Of a DNA stretch of 64,000 bases, positions 11,301 through 22,162 are shown one piece after another; position 1 is the stretch's first letter; each line of letters opens with the position of its first letter. A program made the position numbers and the translations under genes. A model generated the notes under the pieces. That model saw only the letters and a program-made list of their open reading frames with translations, did not search any database and was not told the origin of the DNA. The stretch is from Fagopyrum homotropicum (Eukaryota > Streptophyta > Magnoliopsida > Caryophyllales > Polygonaceae): the NCBI GenBank assembly GCA_033239125.1, contig BSWB01000003.1, positions 131,182,320-131,246,319 of the forward strand, read 5' to 3'.

Positions 11301-11811
11301 AAAGATCAATATGTTGTTCTCTGAGCAACTCAAGCCTAATAATTTACATAACTGAAACGAATAGAAACAAGCAAAACACTGCGCAATGTCACAACATTAG
11401 GTTAAAAATCAATCAGCTTCAGAAAACTGAACGAGCAGAGATAAAGAAAGAGTTACCCAAGTATTTAGACTTTTCGTCCTTCTTGTCGTTCTCCTCCTTA
11501 CCCTCCACTACTGGAGCCACAACCTTCTTCTCCTCCACAGTCTTGGCGGAAGAGGAAGCTAAAGCCTTCTCCTTTTCCTCAATCAGGCGCTTATTTTTGA
11601 TCTCGAGCTCTGCTCGGGCCTTCTCCTTCAATGCGCGAACCAGAGAGGCCACGTCCTTCTCGGCCGATTCGGTCTTGAAGAAATCGATCTCCTTGGAAAC
11701 GAAATCGAAGACTGTTTCGAGAAATTTGAGAGGATTGGAAGCGTCGAGCACGGCAGTGAAGTTCTTTGTCTGCGGCTGCGGTTGCTCTTCGTACTCGGAG
11801 AGAATCGCCAT
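8332..11811 (-). CDS. BOB1: NudC/CS-domain co-chaperone, BOBBER1-like
   Basis: Six coding exons can be read: 11811-11457, 9691-9519, 9447-9399, 8831-8665, 8575-8492 and 8376-8332, all joined across GT-AG introns in consistent phase, giving 290 aa. The start ATG (11811-11809) opens MAILSEYEEQ, like the MAI-SE start of Arabidopsis BOBBER1. Residues about 20-60 form the NudC N-terminal region (NPLKFLETVFDF); 65-118 are charged and Lys/Glu-rich; the CS (p23-like) fold spans about 130-215 (YSWTQSLQEVTV, IKKNHLKVGVKG, ELYQAVKPDDCFW, DWWRSLVKGEPEID). The C-terminus has FDQRQKAMGLPTSDE and HPEMDFS. The family consists of cytosolic small-heat-shock-like proteins needed for thermotolerance and auxin-linked patterning. 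Arabidopsis BOB1 is about 304 aa, so the length fits. Intron 1 is long (9692-11456); intron 3 holds a SINE-like insert. No frame damage is seen. Confidence 0.93.
9140..9360 (-). mobile_element. SINE-like tRNA-derived insertion in an intron of the BOBBER-like gene
   Basis: On the minus strand, a box A-like TAGCTCATTTGAAAG (about 9338-9324) is followed about 25 bases later by a box B-like GGTTCAAATC (9300-9291), the spacing of a tRNA-type pol III promoter. A tRNA-unlike body and an A/T-rich tail then run to about 9140. It sits in intron 3 in the same orientation as the gene. I could not define target duplications, so the ends are approximate. Confidence 0.42.
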
Positions 11812-11946
11812 TGTTGAATTCGAAAGAAGATCGCTTTTTAGCTTGCAAAACAAATAATTTGAGGAATGGAAGAGTCGGGACGATTCAAAGAAAGATTGAG
11901 GGTTCTAGACTTCTGGTCTTCTGCACCTTCAATGCCATTTCTGCGA

Positions 11947-11954
11947 TATTTATA
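11947..11954 (-). promoter_or_regulatory. TATA box of the BOBBER-like gene
   Basis: The minus strand reads ctaTAAATAtcg here, about 135 bp upstream of the ATG at 11811. This would put the transcription start near 11915-11925 and give a 5' UTR of roughly 110 bases. Confidence 0.6.
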
Positions 11955-12006
11955 GTACAACTTCATAACAAGGCCAGGTAGGCATAAGCTGGCCGCCCTA
12001 CATGAT

Positions 12007-12067
12007 TGGGCCAGCGTGATAAGCTCCAACTGCTTAGAGCCCATTTATTGGCCCATTTTCAGGCCCA
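12007..12067 (-). promoter_or_regulatory. Cluster of four site II (TGGGCC/T) motifs
   Basis: TGGGCC or TGGGCT cores occur at 12007-12012 (plus strand) and, on the minus strand, at 12038-12043, 12050-12055 and 12062-12067, within about 120 bp upstream of the TATA box. Such site II clusters bind TCP factors and mark promoters of housekeeping and growth-linked plant genes. The placement supports a live promoter for the BOBBER-like gene. Confidence 0.55.
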
Positions 12068-12239
12068 AAGACCACATTCTCGAAGTCATACCAAACAAGC
12101 GCTAAATGTTTTCAATTTCCGGCCCCACCCTTCTAGTATTTGAAAGACCTCTATCATCACATCTCACTAGGGTTGTAATACGCTCTCTTTTCTTTTGAAA
12201 AACCTAATGCGAAAAGGCTAGGTATCAGACAACCGCTGC

Positions 12240-14098
12240 ATGGGGAGGAACATCCTCGTGCGGCGGGGCGGGGATCACCATAAAAAAAAGGTGAGAGTAT
12301 TACAAGTAGAAGTGGAGGACTCAAACCCTTCACAAGTAGAAGTGAAAAACGAAAATGTCAAGAGTATTACAAAAGATAGATGTCCAATGTTAGTTACTGA
12401 TCTTACGCAAGTGAAGGTAGGGTCTACCGGACAGAACTCGTCTCAGATAGATAGTTCTACTATGATTTCTTTAAGCATGAAAGCCACTGTGTCAGACATG
12501 GTCACCACGAGAACCTGGAGTGATGTACTAGGAGGAGTTAAACCTTGTACCAACAACAAAGATAGGATCACGAAAAACATTAAGCGGAAAGATTAAAGTT
12601 AGCTTTCCTTTTGGTATTGAAGGTGACCTTGTGATTGAGATAGATAAAGATATCACTAAAGAGCTCGAGGATAGATTGCAAAGCTCCACTAGGTTCAAGG
12701 CTTTGGGCTATTCGATTGCCTTTCCGGTCATGGAGAGGAAGATAAGGGAGCTTTAGAAGTGCGGATAGAACATGCAGCTTATCAATCTAGATAACAATTA
12801 CTTCTTAGCTAGGCTCAGTAATGAAAACGGACTCATGATGATACTTACTGGTGGACCTTGGGCGGTTTTTGGACGGTGTTTGATTATGAAGACATGGACA
12901 CCGGAGTTTGTTACCACGAACCCTATTACTTCAGCCCCTATATGGGTTAGAGTTACAGGTTATGGTACCACGAAGCAATTATCTGGATAATGGCTGAAGG
13001 AGTAGGTCTTCCGTTAATCATAGATCCTAAAACTCTCCACTTTAATAGGGGTAGATTTGCTAGAATATGCATTGAAATCGATCTTAGTCGGCCTTTCAAG
13101 AAAGTTATCTTCATCAATGGCAAAAGATGCCCCATTGAGTACGAGGGCCAAGATACCATATGTTTTAAGTGCGGTAGGTATGGCCATATTGCTTCCTAGT
13201 GTGATAGCGGTGGGTCTACAAAGCAACAAAGTGAGTCGGGTATAGAGAATGGTCCTATAGTTCAGGAAGAAGACAAAGGCACAAACAAGCAAAGCTCTGA
13301 TGAGACGTTGGAGCAACCTTCGAAGATATAGCTCTGGTAGACGACGCAGGATTTGGACCTTGGATGATGGTGGCGAGGCGCAGAAGAGCTGAGAAAGGAA
13401 TGAGTATATCGGGCCATAATTTTGGGCATATTGCCAATTCTGCCAAGAACTCGAATAACCTTATTCAAGGAAAAAATCAAGTTGCGAAAGGGAAGAGTCA
13501 GATTAATAAGCGAGAGAAAAAGTTGTCGTTAGTAGCTCCACCGTGATGGGGCCATGCAGTTGAGGCTAGCAAAACTAATCCAAAGAACGCGTCAACTAGC
13601 AAAGCCCAATCTATCATAAGCTCGCCAACCCAAGATGCACAGAAGATCAATAAGATAACCCAAGAAGGAGAAAAAGGTCAAGATAAGTTAGCGGAAATCT
13701 CCAGGCCACCTCCGAATTGGTTATCTTCAGTGCTAACTCCAACTCTACGCCTGCGGCTACCTACAGTGAAGGGAAGAAAAAGTCCCGTAATAGAACCAAG
13801 AACAATGCAAGGAGAGCCGCATTGGAGAGCTAAGAAGGTAGAAGATTCCTACCCTAACCCAAGAGTTCTCAAACGTCAACGGCATAGTGATGAAAATAGG
13901 TGTGGTGTTATGCCTCTCATGATAACACCATTGGACTATGGTTCAGGAGAGGAACCCAATAAGTTGAACACTGCCACCTCCGATGGAGTTCTCAAGGTCT
14001 CAATGCCAGCACAGGTGGGAGAAGGCCTGTTGGTGAAAAAGATATCTCCTTGCTTATTGAGGGTGAGAGGAGTAGCAGTAGAAGAGATGTTGAGATGA
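12240..14098 (+). pseudogene. LINE ORF1 pseudogene (DUF4283, CCHC)
   Basis: Pieces in shifting frames read as a plant LINE ORF1. An N-terminal low-complexity part contains TWSDVLGG. A DUF4283 fold follows (12600-13000, with LSNENGLMMILTGGPWAVFG and WTPEF), and then a zinc knuckle CFKCGRYGHIAS at 13164-13199. The C-terminal part to 14098 is basic and low complexity. Stops interrupt the frame at about 12594, 12755, 12768, 12988 and 13198, and the last Cys of the knuckle falls after a stop. The family role is RNA binding in the LINE ribonucleoprotein. Confidence 0.82.
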
Positions 14099-14185
14099 TA
14101 GAAAGCTCGTCACCTACGAGTAACCAGGAGGGCGATTTTCCGGGTATGTAAGCCTTTTGGTGTTCTTGTCTCTTCCTCTCTACAT

Positions 14186-17100
14186 ATGGTTATAATGAAC
14201 TTTCTTCTTTGGAATGTATTCGGAGCTTGTAAGAAAGGCTTTCGAAGAGCAGTCAAATACATGTGTCATCATCACAACATCGATATTTTAGAGAATTTTG
14301 AATCTAGAACATCAGGAGCTAAGGCTCAAGAGATATGTGACAATCTTAACTTCCCGGGGTGCTTTCGAGTTGAAGTTATGGGCTTTGAAGGTGGACTATG
14401 GTTATTGTGAAAAAGTTATAAGGTGAATGTGAGTATCATTAACAGTAGCAAATACTTCATTCATGCTAAGATCAATGTTGAATCCGGCTGTTACAGTTTG
14501 ATAGTCGTGTACGCTGCTCCCTCCTATTCCCGGAGGCAGAATTTCTGGCCCGAGTTGAATAAGGAGCTAGACACTTTATCGGGGCCTTTAATTATTGGTG
14601 GAGAGTTTAATGTTATCACATTTTTGCATGAAAGGCAATGAGGTTCCAGGAAGGTCCATGTAGACTCCAATGTGTTTAATGACCTCATCTTGAAGCACGG
14701 GTTGATTGAATTGGGGTATACAGGTTTGGATTTTACGTGGGATGATGGGAAGTCGGCTAAGAGGAACATCTTCAAGAGACTTGATAGAGTCCTCGTGAAC
14801 TTTGAAGGACATTTAAAATGGTTGGATGCCCATGTCAAAAACCTTGCCATTTTTTCTTCGGATCATTCTCATTTACTTCCTTTGTTAGATATTATCCTTA
14901 ACTGTAGGAAAGAAAAGAGACCCTTCAGATTTGAAGCGGCTTGGATAACCCATCGTGATTTCCAATCAATGGTCGAGGCGTGTTGATTCAACAATCCAGA
15001 TCTTAATCTAGCTTTTCCTAGTCTAAAAAATTCTCTTATTGTTTGGAATAGATTTGTGTTCGCTAATATATTTTGCAGGAAACAAGAGGCTATTATCAAA
15101 CTCACTAAGATCAAAACCAGAAGGTGTTGGAATGATTGGTCTAGACTTCAAAAGGAGGAAAAACATGTGTAGAAAGAAGCGGAGAGCTCTCTTGAACAAG
15201 AGGAGATCTTATGGTTCCAGAAATCTAGAGAACAATGGCTTGAGCTCGGTGACCACAATACCTCTTTCTTCCATACTTCCACCATTATCTGAAGAAGCCG
15301 GAATAATGTGGTTGGTCTTAAGTTGGATAGTGATGAGTAGGTGGAAGATCATATCCTGATCGAGCAACATGTAGTTAAGTACTTCAAGGATCTTTATAGT
15401 TTGGAGAGTTTTACTATGCTACATGCTCCTTACTTAGATATAACTGAGTTTCCGTTGATTGAGAGCCCTGATTGGAACAATATTCGGAAACCGATTAGTA
15501 TGTCAGAAGTTTGGTGTGCTATTAAGAGCATGAGGGCTTTTAAAGCACTTGGAGTTGACGACTTCCAACCAATTTTCTATCAGAAGTGTTGGGGCATAGT
15601 AGGGGAGTCGCTGCTAAAAGAAATCTCCCGGTACTTTGTCACTTAGAAGCTTTATTCAAGAATTAATGATACCTTGATATCTCTCATCGCTAAGGCTGGA
15701 AAATTGGAGCTCATAAGTCAGTTTAGACTCATTGCTCTCTACAATGTCAGTTATAAGATCATTTATAAGGTCCTCGTTCAACGCATACAGAGTATTATTG
15801 GTAAGTTAGTGGGACTTGTGCAAGGCAGCTTCATACTAGTTCATTTTATCCAAGACAATATTGTTCCCATGCAGGAAGGGATCCATTCTATGAGAAGGAA
15901 AAAGGCCGGAAAAAAGTGGATGCTTCTGAAACTCGACCTCAAGAAGGCTTATGACAGAATTAGGTGGGACTTCATTGATGATACGATCATCAAGGTGGGA
16001 TTTCTGATCAAGTGGAGAAGGATGATTAAAGAGTGTGTTAGCACTGACAAAATGCAAGTTATATGGAACGGTGAAGTCACTGAGCAGTTCACTCCGAAAA
16101 GAGGTATTAGGCAAGGGGATCTGATCTCTCCTTACCTTTATGTGCTTTGCGTTGAGAGGCTTAGTCACCTCATCCTTGAATTTGTGGATAAAGGGGATTG
16201 GAAGCCTATTATACTCTCGAGAGGAGGACCGTCCTTATCACACCTTTTCTTTGCATGCGGAAGCCTCCATCTCTCAAATCAAAGTTATTATGCAATGCAT
16301 AGAGGCTTTTTGTAAAGCTTCGGGACAGAAGGTCAGTATACAAAAATCAAAAAATTTCGTTTCTCCTAATGTTCTAGAGAGCTATGTAGTGACTGACGTG
16401 GGGCCATCTCCAATACAAGGACCAATCACACGCTCAAAGGCTAAAGCATTAGAAGATAAGCCAACAACCCCTCACTTTCACCTTCTTCAGATTCGGTTAT
16501 GGATGGAGCGATCACACGGTCAAGAGCTAAGGCAATCCAAGATGAAGTTACGGATCTTCTCATGACATTTACTCTCAAGGAAACTCTCATCACTCTCAAG
16601 AGTTCCTTAGTGACATTGTTGGTTGTTGTAGAATAGTCAAGCCACGGCCAAGAAGATCCATCAAGCAAGGAAGAAGGATAAGAGCAAATAAGAATTCCAA
16701 AGATGAAAAATCGATCGAGTTCCCAAAAGATCGACCGATTTTCCTGTAGAAAAAACTCGATCGATTTTCGTATCCGATTTCCTTCACTGGAACGAGTTGC
16801 AAAAGATCCGGCCACGATCTTCTATCTTTTGGCAATTATATCTTGCTATAATTCCTTAAATCTCTCACACTATCTTAAGGGATTGTTTAGATTCTATCTT
16901 TTTAGATTTTATATTTTATATCTTTTAAAGATATCTTTCTAGATTATTTTTAAAGGATATATTTTATAGATCATATCTTTTATATTTTTCCTAGTTTTAG
17001 TAGGATTAGTCTCCTTTATAAATAGCCTTAGTGGGGGAGATTGTTTAGTAGATTAGATTTGATATATTTCCACAGATTTGTGTGAACTTACAACTTTGCT

Positions 17101-18200
17101 TACGGGTTTTTATTTTATTCATTGCTATTCAATCAAAGGAGAGTTTTGGTTGAATCGTTGTGGCGTTCTTGCTAGATTGTGCTTGTGTGTGTTAATCTTG
17201 TTGAAGATTGGTGCTCCTGGTCAATCCTAGTCCCTCCTTGTGCTTGTCTTACTTAGAAGACTTGTGTAAGGTTAAAGAAGTGCGGGTTAAGGTAATCTTC
17301 TCGTTTAAGGGTTTTGACACATCATTGGCCAAGGTTATTTTGCGGAACTATCTTGGTTCAATATCTTCCTATATTTTTCATTTATCATTCCATAATCATC
17401 TTCTTTTCTTTCCATATCATCCATTAATCCATTTTGTGAGTTTTACGGAAAATCGCCATGTTCATCCAAATAAATCGACCGGTTTATCATCAAGAACATA
17501 CCGATTTTTGTTCTAGTTAAGGACTTTCAATCTAGATCGGAAACTGCGGTTTATCCCCGGATCAGTGACATTCAACGGTTAAGTGGTGTGGAAGTCACTA
17601 AGAACCTAGAAAATTATCTTGGCAGACCATTCTTCAAGGGAGAGTTATCAAGGCTACCTTTGCTAGTCATCTAGACAAAATCAATGGTAAGCTGAATGGA
17701 TGGAGAAGCAAGTCTCTTAGTTATGCCGGAAGAGTCACTTTAACCAAATCTTTTCTTACGTCCCTTCCCAAGTATATTATGGCTACATTGATGCTTCCTA
17801 AAGGCATTTGCGATAATATTGATAAAGTTTGTCGTAAATTTATTAGGGGAGACTCTGAGGGCCATAAGAGCATGTGTACGGTTAGATGGAGTGATATGTG
17901 CTTGCCTAAGGATAAATAGGTTCTTGGTATTTGAAACATCCATATTACCAATAAAACTCTTAATCTCGGTTTGATATTTTTGAAAGATTTTGAGAGCTTA
18001 TGGGTAAAGGGGCTTAGAAGTAAATATACTAGAAATAATAGTGTGAGTCAAGCCCCATCTTCTCATATCTGGAGTGGAATTCTTTTGGGCATCCATCAGG
18101 TTGTGTCAAAAGGAGCTAAATGGATCCTAGGATATGGTAATACCTTCTGCTTCTGGAAAGATTGTTGGGTTACGTCGTCTCCTCTTCATTTGCTAGCCCT
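14186..18200 (+). pseudogene. LINE ORF2 pseudogene (endonuclease and reverse transcriptase)
   Basis: The APE-type endonuclease begins at 14200 (FLLWNVFGACKKG) and ends near SDHSHLLPLL at 14870. Reverse transcriptase pieces run on: ISLIAKAG (15675), KLDLKKAYDRIRWDFI (15925), then GIRQGDLISPYLYVL (16105). The catalytic box is lost: HLFFA at 16240 jumps directly to AEASISQIK, so the FADD motif is deleted together with a frameshift. After the insert, the thumb and zinc-finger parts resume (LGRPFF, YAGRVTLTKSFLTSLPKYIM at 17730-17800). Stops occur throughout. The normal role is target-primed reverse transcription. Confidence 0.85.
16381..17533 (+). mobile_element. LTR-retrotransposon-derived insert inside the LINE
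   Basis: LINE coding sequence stops after SPNV at 16375 and resumes at about 17534. The junctions share tctaga (about 16374-16379 and 17532-17537), consistent with a short target duplication. The insert opens with a short reading frame holding two GPITRSKAKAL/GAITRSRAKAI-type motifs, which occur at the C-terminus of Ty3/gypsy polyproteins. An LTR-like stretch follows, with a TATA-like ataaatagcc near 17020 and no further coding. It is probably a polyprotein 3' tail plus LTR, or a non-autonomous derivative. The exact LTR ends are unclear. Confidence 0.6.
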
Positions 18201-18210
18201 AGTTCTATGT

Positions 18211-19439
18211 TTGAAGAAACGCTGGGGAAGAAGACCAATGACCCTTCGCCGTCGGAGAAGAACCTAGCTTGTCACCCTTCGTCTCGAATGTGAGATTCAA
18301 CTTCTTTCACTTCTTTTACCCAGTTACTGCCCTGAGGAAGTGCCGAGGAAGAAGAACTAAAAAACGTAATAGTCAACATATCTAAAAGATAAACTCATAC
18401 AGACAATAACCTAGAGTGGTTGTTTCCACGAGTAACAAATAACACAATTATATGTTGACGAGGTTCGGATCAAGTCCTACGTTCTCGAGATCTTATTATC
18501 GATCCAATTCACTATAGTTTTGAAAGTTAAAGTGAATACAAAAATTACAGAGGATGAACGTGCAAGTATTAAACCAAGAACAAAGAAAGATGAGAGTTAT
18601 AAACGAAACATAAACGAACAACAACACACACGAGTCTATAGATTCCAAGATCTCTTTCGTAGTCCACACTAAATGTGGTTCGAAGTTTGCTTTCAAGCCA
18701 GAAGCCCTCAACGACATCGGCGCTCTCTCCCACTTTTTGTTGTGGAAGACAACACTTAGACACGAAGGAACCTCGAGGGGAGAAGGATCATATATTAGAT
18801 GGCGTGTTGGTTTGAGATTATAGTTCCTTCCCTTAGTTCCTTGAAACTTACCCGGTGATAGGATCTTTGGTTTGGTATAGTGAGTACTGAGTAGTGAGAC
18901 TTACCCGGCGATCTATTTCCACCTTAGAAATACCTTCCCTTGCAAACCTCAGACTTGTCCACGTCATCATTAGAAATCTTGAGTCGAAACCACAACTAGA
19001 TGCTTTGACCTCTAGAATCTGCATTCCTTTATCTAATTTATATATCATCTTGATTTCCTGCTTAGTTCTTGTTTGACAACCTGATATTTATCGTGTTTGA
19101 TTTCATCATAGTCCTTGTCTTCGACCCTAGAGTATTTGTCATACTGCGATTGATCCGTACACTACGGGTTCGCATATCATTCAAGCTTTTATTTTAGGTT
19201 ATAAATTTAAAGCTTATTTCGTTCATTATTCACACACGTTTGAGAGAGAATACTAAGAAAAGGGGCAAAACCATATCCGAGTGAGGGATGACAAGACTAT
19301 CAATGGTGAGGCCGAAGATGTCATCAGATCTAGGGAGAAGGAGTAGCAGATGACGGAGAAGTGAGAGAAGCGGAAGGTAGAGATGAGTAAGGGTTTTCCG
19401 GTGAGGCGTGCTGCTCAACAGAGGAGAGGAAGGTAAAGT
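18211..19439. other. Unassigned intergenic DNA
   Basis: No gene supported. The block at 18400-18800 (with tatgttgacgaggttcgg) and the twice-used acccgg-gat phrase at 18850-18910 look transposon-derived, but I could not place them in a family. Confidence 0.45.
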
Positions 19440-19551
19440 GATTGAATGGTAAATATAATTGAGGGTACATTTACTAATAAGAAAATAGAAAAGACCTAGT
19501 TACTATATCATAATCTCAAAAGAACCTATTAACCAAATTAACCCAATAAAA
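19440..19551 (+). mobile_element. Solitary MULE-type terminal inverted repeat
   Basis: From gagggtacatttactaat to ttaaccaaattaaccc this is homologous to the right TIR of the Pack-MULE at 4926-6538 and to both ends of the MITE at 19829-20650. No partner end is visible to the left, so the element is probably truncated, or its left end has decayed. Confidence 0.55.
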
Positions 19552-19828
19552 AATATAACATCTTTTTTATCCTTACGTCAAACCAATTATATACGTAGAA
19601 TAATATTTTATTTATATCGTCGACATACACACCTTTCATATATTTTATCAACAAATACATGTGCCTTGGAGTAGTTTTCTTAAGGGTGGTTAACTTCCCA
19701 ATTTTTTAAAAAGTGTGATTAACTTCGACCTATATTTTATTTTAATGTCAAATTAATATGATTTTAATAATAATAATTTTTAAATATAATATATTATTTA
19801 AAAGAATTGGATTAAATAAAAAAATTAT

Positions 19829-20650
19829 GGGCTAATTTGGTTAATAGACTTTTTTGCGTTTTACTTTTAGTAACCAAGCCATTTAGTTTTTTAATTAGGT
19901 AAATAGGGTGCTGTTCAGGTAAGACACATTATTCTGGTAGGGCTGTGCGGCTGAACGTAGAGCTAACACGTGTCCCAATTTTTATTTTTTTTAACGAGTG
20001 AAAGTAATAGTTCAAAACTTATTAAGGAATAGTTCGTAACTTATAAAAAGATAGTTCATGAATTATAATAGAATAGTTCATAATGCAAAATTTATAAAGG
20101 AGTGAAAGTAATAGTTTAGAACTTATTAAAGTAATAATTCAAAACTTATTAAGGGATAGTTCATAACTTATAAAAGGATAGTTCATGAATTGTAATAGAA
20201 TAGTTCATAGTGCAAAATTTATAAAGAATAATGCATAACTTATAAAATGATAGTTCATGAATTACAATTGAATAGTTCATAACATAAAAACGATTAATTT
20301 ATAAATAATTTGATATAATATATTAAAAAGTAATAGTTTATAAATTATATGAGAATAATTCAAAGTTTATAAGAGAATAGTGAGAAATTATAACATGGTA
20401 GTTCAAAAAATATTTCATTCAATTTTGGAAAGAAAAAAAAATCGGGACACGTGCCAGATCTACATTCAGCCGCACGCCTCTACCCTAATAAATGAACTGT
20501 ACCTTAACAGTCCTCTAGGTAAATATACCCCAACCTTTTGTATTTTCTCTCAAACTCTAAACACTCTTCTATCAAGGGGTACATTTACTAAAACTAAAAC
20601 TCAAAAAAGTCTAGTAAAACAAATTGTTTCAAAAATTATTAATTTTACCC
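19829..20650. mobile_element. MULE-type MITE, split by a nested element
   Basis: The left end GGGCTAATTTGGTTAATAGAC and the right end read backwards (GGGTAAAATTAATAA, with agacttttttgagtttt and aaatgtacccc further in) form a TIR pair related to the Pack-MULE ends. Without the nested element and its duplicated site it would be only about 200 bp. The flanking 9-mers do not match well, so the target duplication is lost or the ends are slightly off. Confidence 0.6.
19906..20516. mobile_element. GTTCAGGTA-family MULE-like MITE, copy 1 (611 bp)
   Basis: This copy has a perfect 9-bp target duplication, aggtaaata, at 19897-19905 and 20517-20525, and long TIRs of about 70 bp. The left end starts GGGTGCTGTTCAGGTAAG; the right end read backwards starts AGAGGACTGTTAAGGTAC; both end in an acacgtgtccc or gcacgtgtccc motif. 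The interior is an AT-rich minisatellite of units such as atagttcatgaattataa. There is no coding capacity. It is nested in another MULE-type MITE. Two further copies lie at 31620 and 36663. Confidence 0.85.
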
Positions 20651-21150
20651 TATATAATTCCTTATAGATGAAAAAATTGAGTTAAATAGAAAATATTTAC
20701 TAAATGAGTTTATATTATGTGAACTCTTAATAAAATAATAGTGATAAAAGACCTAATTAACCATTTTATACTATATATTTTATATATTTACGTCATGATT
20801 TCTATCTAAATTCTCATTTTTTGGACGTATATATTTTATATTTTACATTATATAGTTCACAAAATTTATTTTAATATCAATTTATAATAATAATTTATAA
20901 TTGTTATTTTATAAATTCGGTGCAATACTAAGCCACTTTATTTCTGTCCAATTTTGGCAAAGCCATTTCCGGGGACCACCAACATCGCTCATCAACCGTC
21001 CGATCATGACAGGCGAGTCTCAACCGTTCATATGAATAAATTACATGGATTGATCACTGTACCCCATCACATGCTAACAACTCCCCAATTCCCTTCTTTG
21101 TCTCTCAGCTCATCTGCTTCACCTCATCACCACCAACATTCTCACGGTTT
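20651..21150. other. TOP1 upstream region
   Basis: AT-rich to 20920, then mixed sequence running into a CT-rich leader. A CCAAT-like gtccaatttt is at 20947. I see no certain TATA box; the promoter probably lies between 20900 and 21200, and the transcription start cannot be fixed from sequence. Confidence 0.4.
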
Positions 21151-21417
21151 CTCTCTCACCGTTTCACAGCCTTCTCCGCCGTCCAGATCTCATTCTCTCT
21201 CCTCTCATCGACGGCTCTGATTTCTCCTTCACCTCCCCCCTTCTCTCTCTAAACTCCCTAACCTCCCCTCTTCTTCTTCCCTTAGCCAAATTTCACCTTC
21301 TCAATCCAACCTCATACAAAACCCTAACTTTGCCCCCCTTTTCTTTCTCCCGCTGGAAACCCTAGAATTCGTCTTCAGCTCCTTCTGCGGCTGACATTAC
21401 CCTTTCGCCGATTGCGA

Positions 21418-22123
21418 GTACTCTATCCTCCTTTCTCTCTTTCTTTTTTTTATCATGTTAAAGATGGATCCCTAACCTTAACGTTGAACGTCAATTGATT
21501 AGATGGATATTGCTCTTCTTTATGAAATCTATTCGATTGTTCGAATTTCTTATGCTTTCTCCCGAAGCATATGTTTCCGAGGCAAAGAATGGAAGTGTTA
21601 ATTATGAATTGATCTTATAAATGTCTTAAAGTAGGCTTTTCTCATATTGAGGGGTCGTGACATGCTCACTGCTCAACATATATTGTATTTCGTTCCTTGA
21701 TAAATTTAGGTTCTCGGTTGATTAAGTATTTCCTTGTTTGTTTTTCGGGGTTGCGTTCGTCAAAGGGTGCTCCCCTTCTCATTTGGGGTAGAATGTTAGT
21801 ATGTCTACTCATCTTACAACTTGAATTTATCATGTTGGATTGTTGATGATTATCTAGGGGGTGAGAAGTTTGCAGTGAACCCATGGATTGTTGTATAGCT
21901 TTCTGGTAGGAAATTTAGCTAAGTTTTTTTTTGGTAGGAGGAAATTTAGCTAATTGAACGTTTGTAGATTAAACTTTTGCAGTGTTAGCTATTCTTTGTT
22001 CAAAGTTTGGTTTCAATATTTTTTTGCTAGGATTCTGAAACCACTTCTCTTATCCAACATTATATTTATCAGCTTAGAACTTGTCTTAATATTTCTTATT
22101 CAAAAATATTCTATATTTTGCAG
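21418..22123 (+). other. Probable intron in the TOP1 5' UTR
   Basis: The CT-rich leader (about 21150-21417) ends at a donor-like gcga/gtactc, and the acceptor attttgcag/acattg lies at 22121-22123, 39 bases before the start codon. Long first introns in the 5' UTR are common in plant housekeeping genes and often raise expression. The acceptor is convincing; the donor is a best guess. Confidence 0.5.
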
Positions 22124-22162
22124 ACATTGATTTATACATGTCAATCTACTGCATAGCGGGAT

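Larger units (their letters stand above)
12180..18210 (+). mobile_element. L1-type LINE, decayed and interrupted
   Basis: A plant L1-clade non-LTR retrotransposon with ORF1 (DUF4283 and CCHC knuckle) at 12240-14098 and ORF2 (APE endonuclease, reverse transcriptase) at 14186-18190. ORF2 is split by a foreign insert at about 16381-17533 and continues on the far side in the right order. The 3' end is truncated: the zinc-finger region begins (reading FWKDCWV near 18150) but is cut off around 18200, and no poly(A) tail is seen. Many stops and frameshifts make it inactive. Confidence 0.88.

Noticed and set aside
11483..11857. 124-codon plus-strand frame opposite BOBBER-like exon 1
   Set aside because: Antisense shadow of a Lys/Glu-rich exon (reads Ser/Phe-rich).
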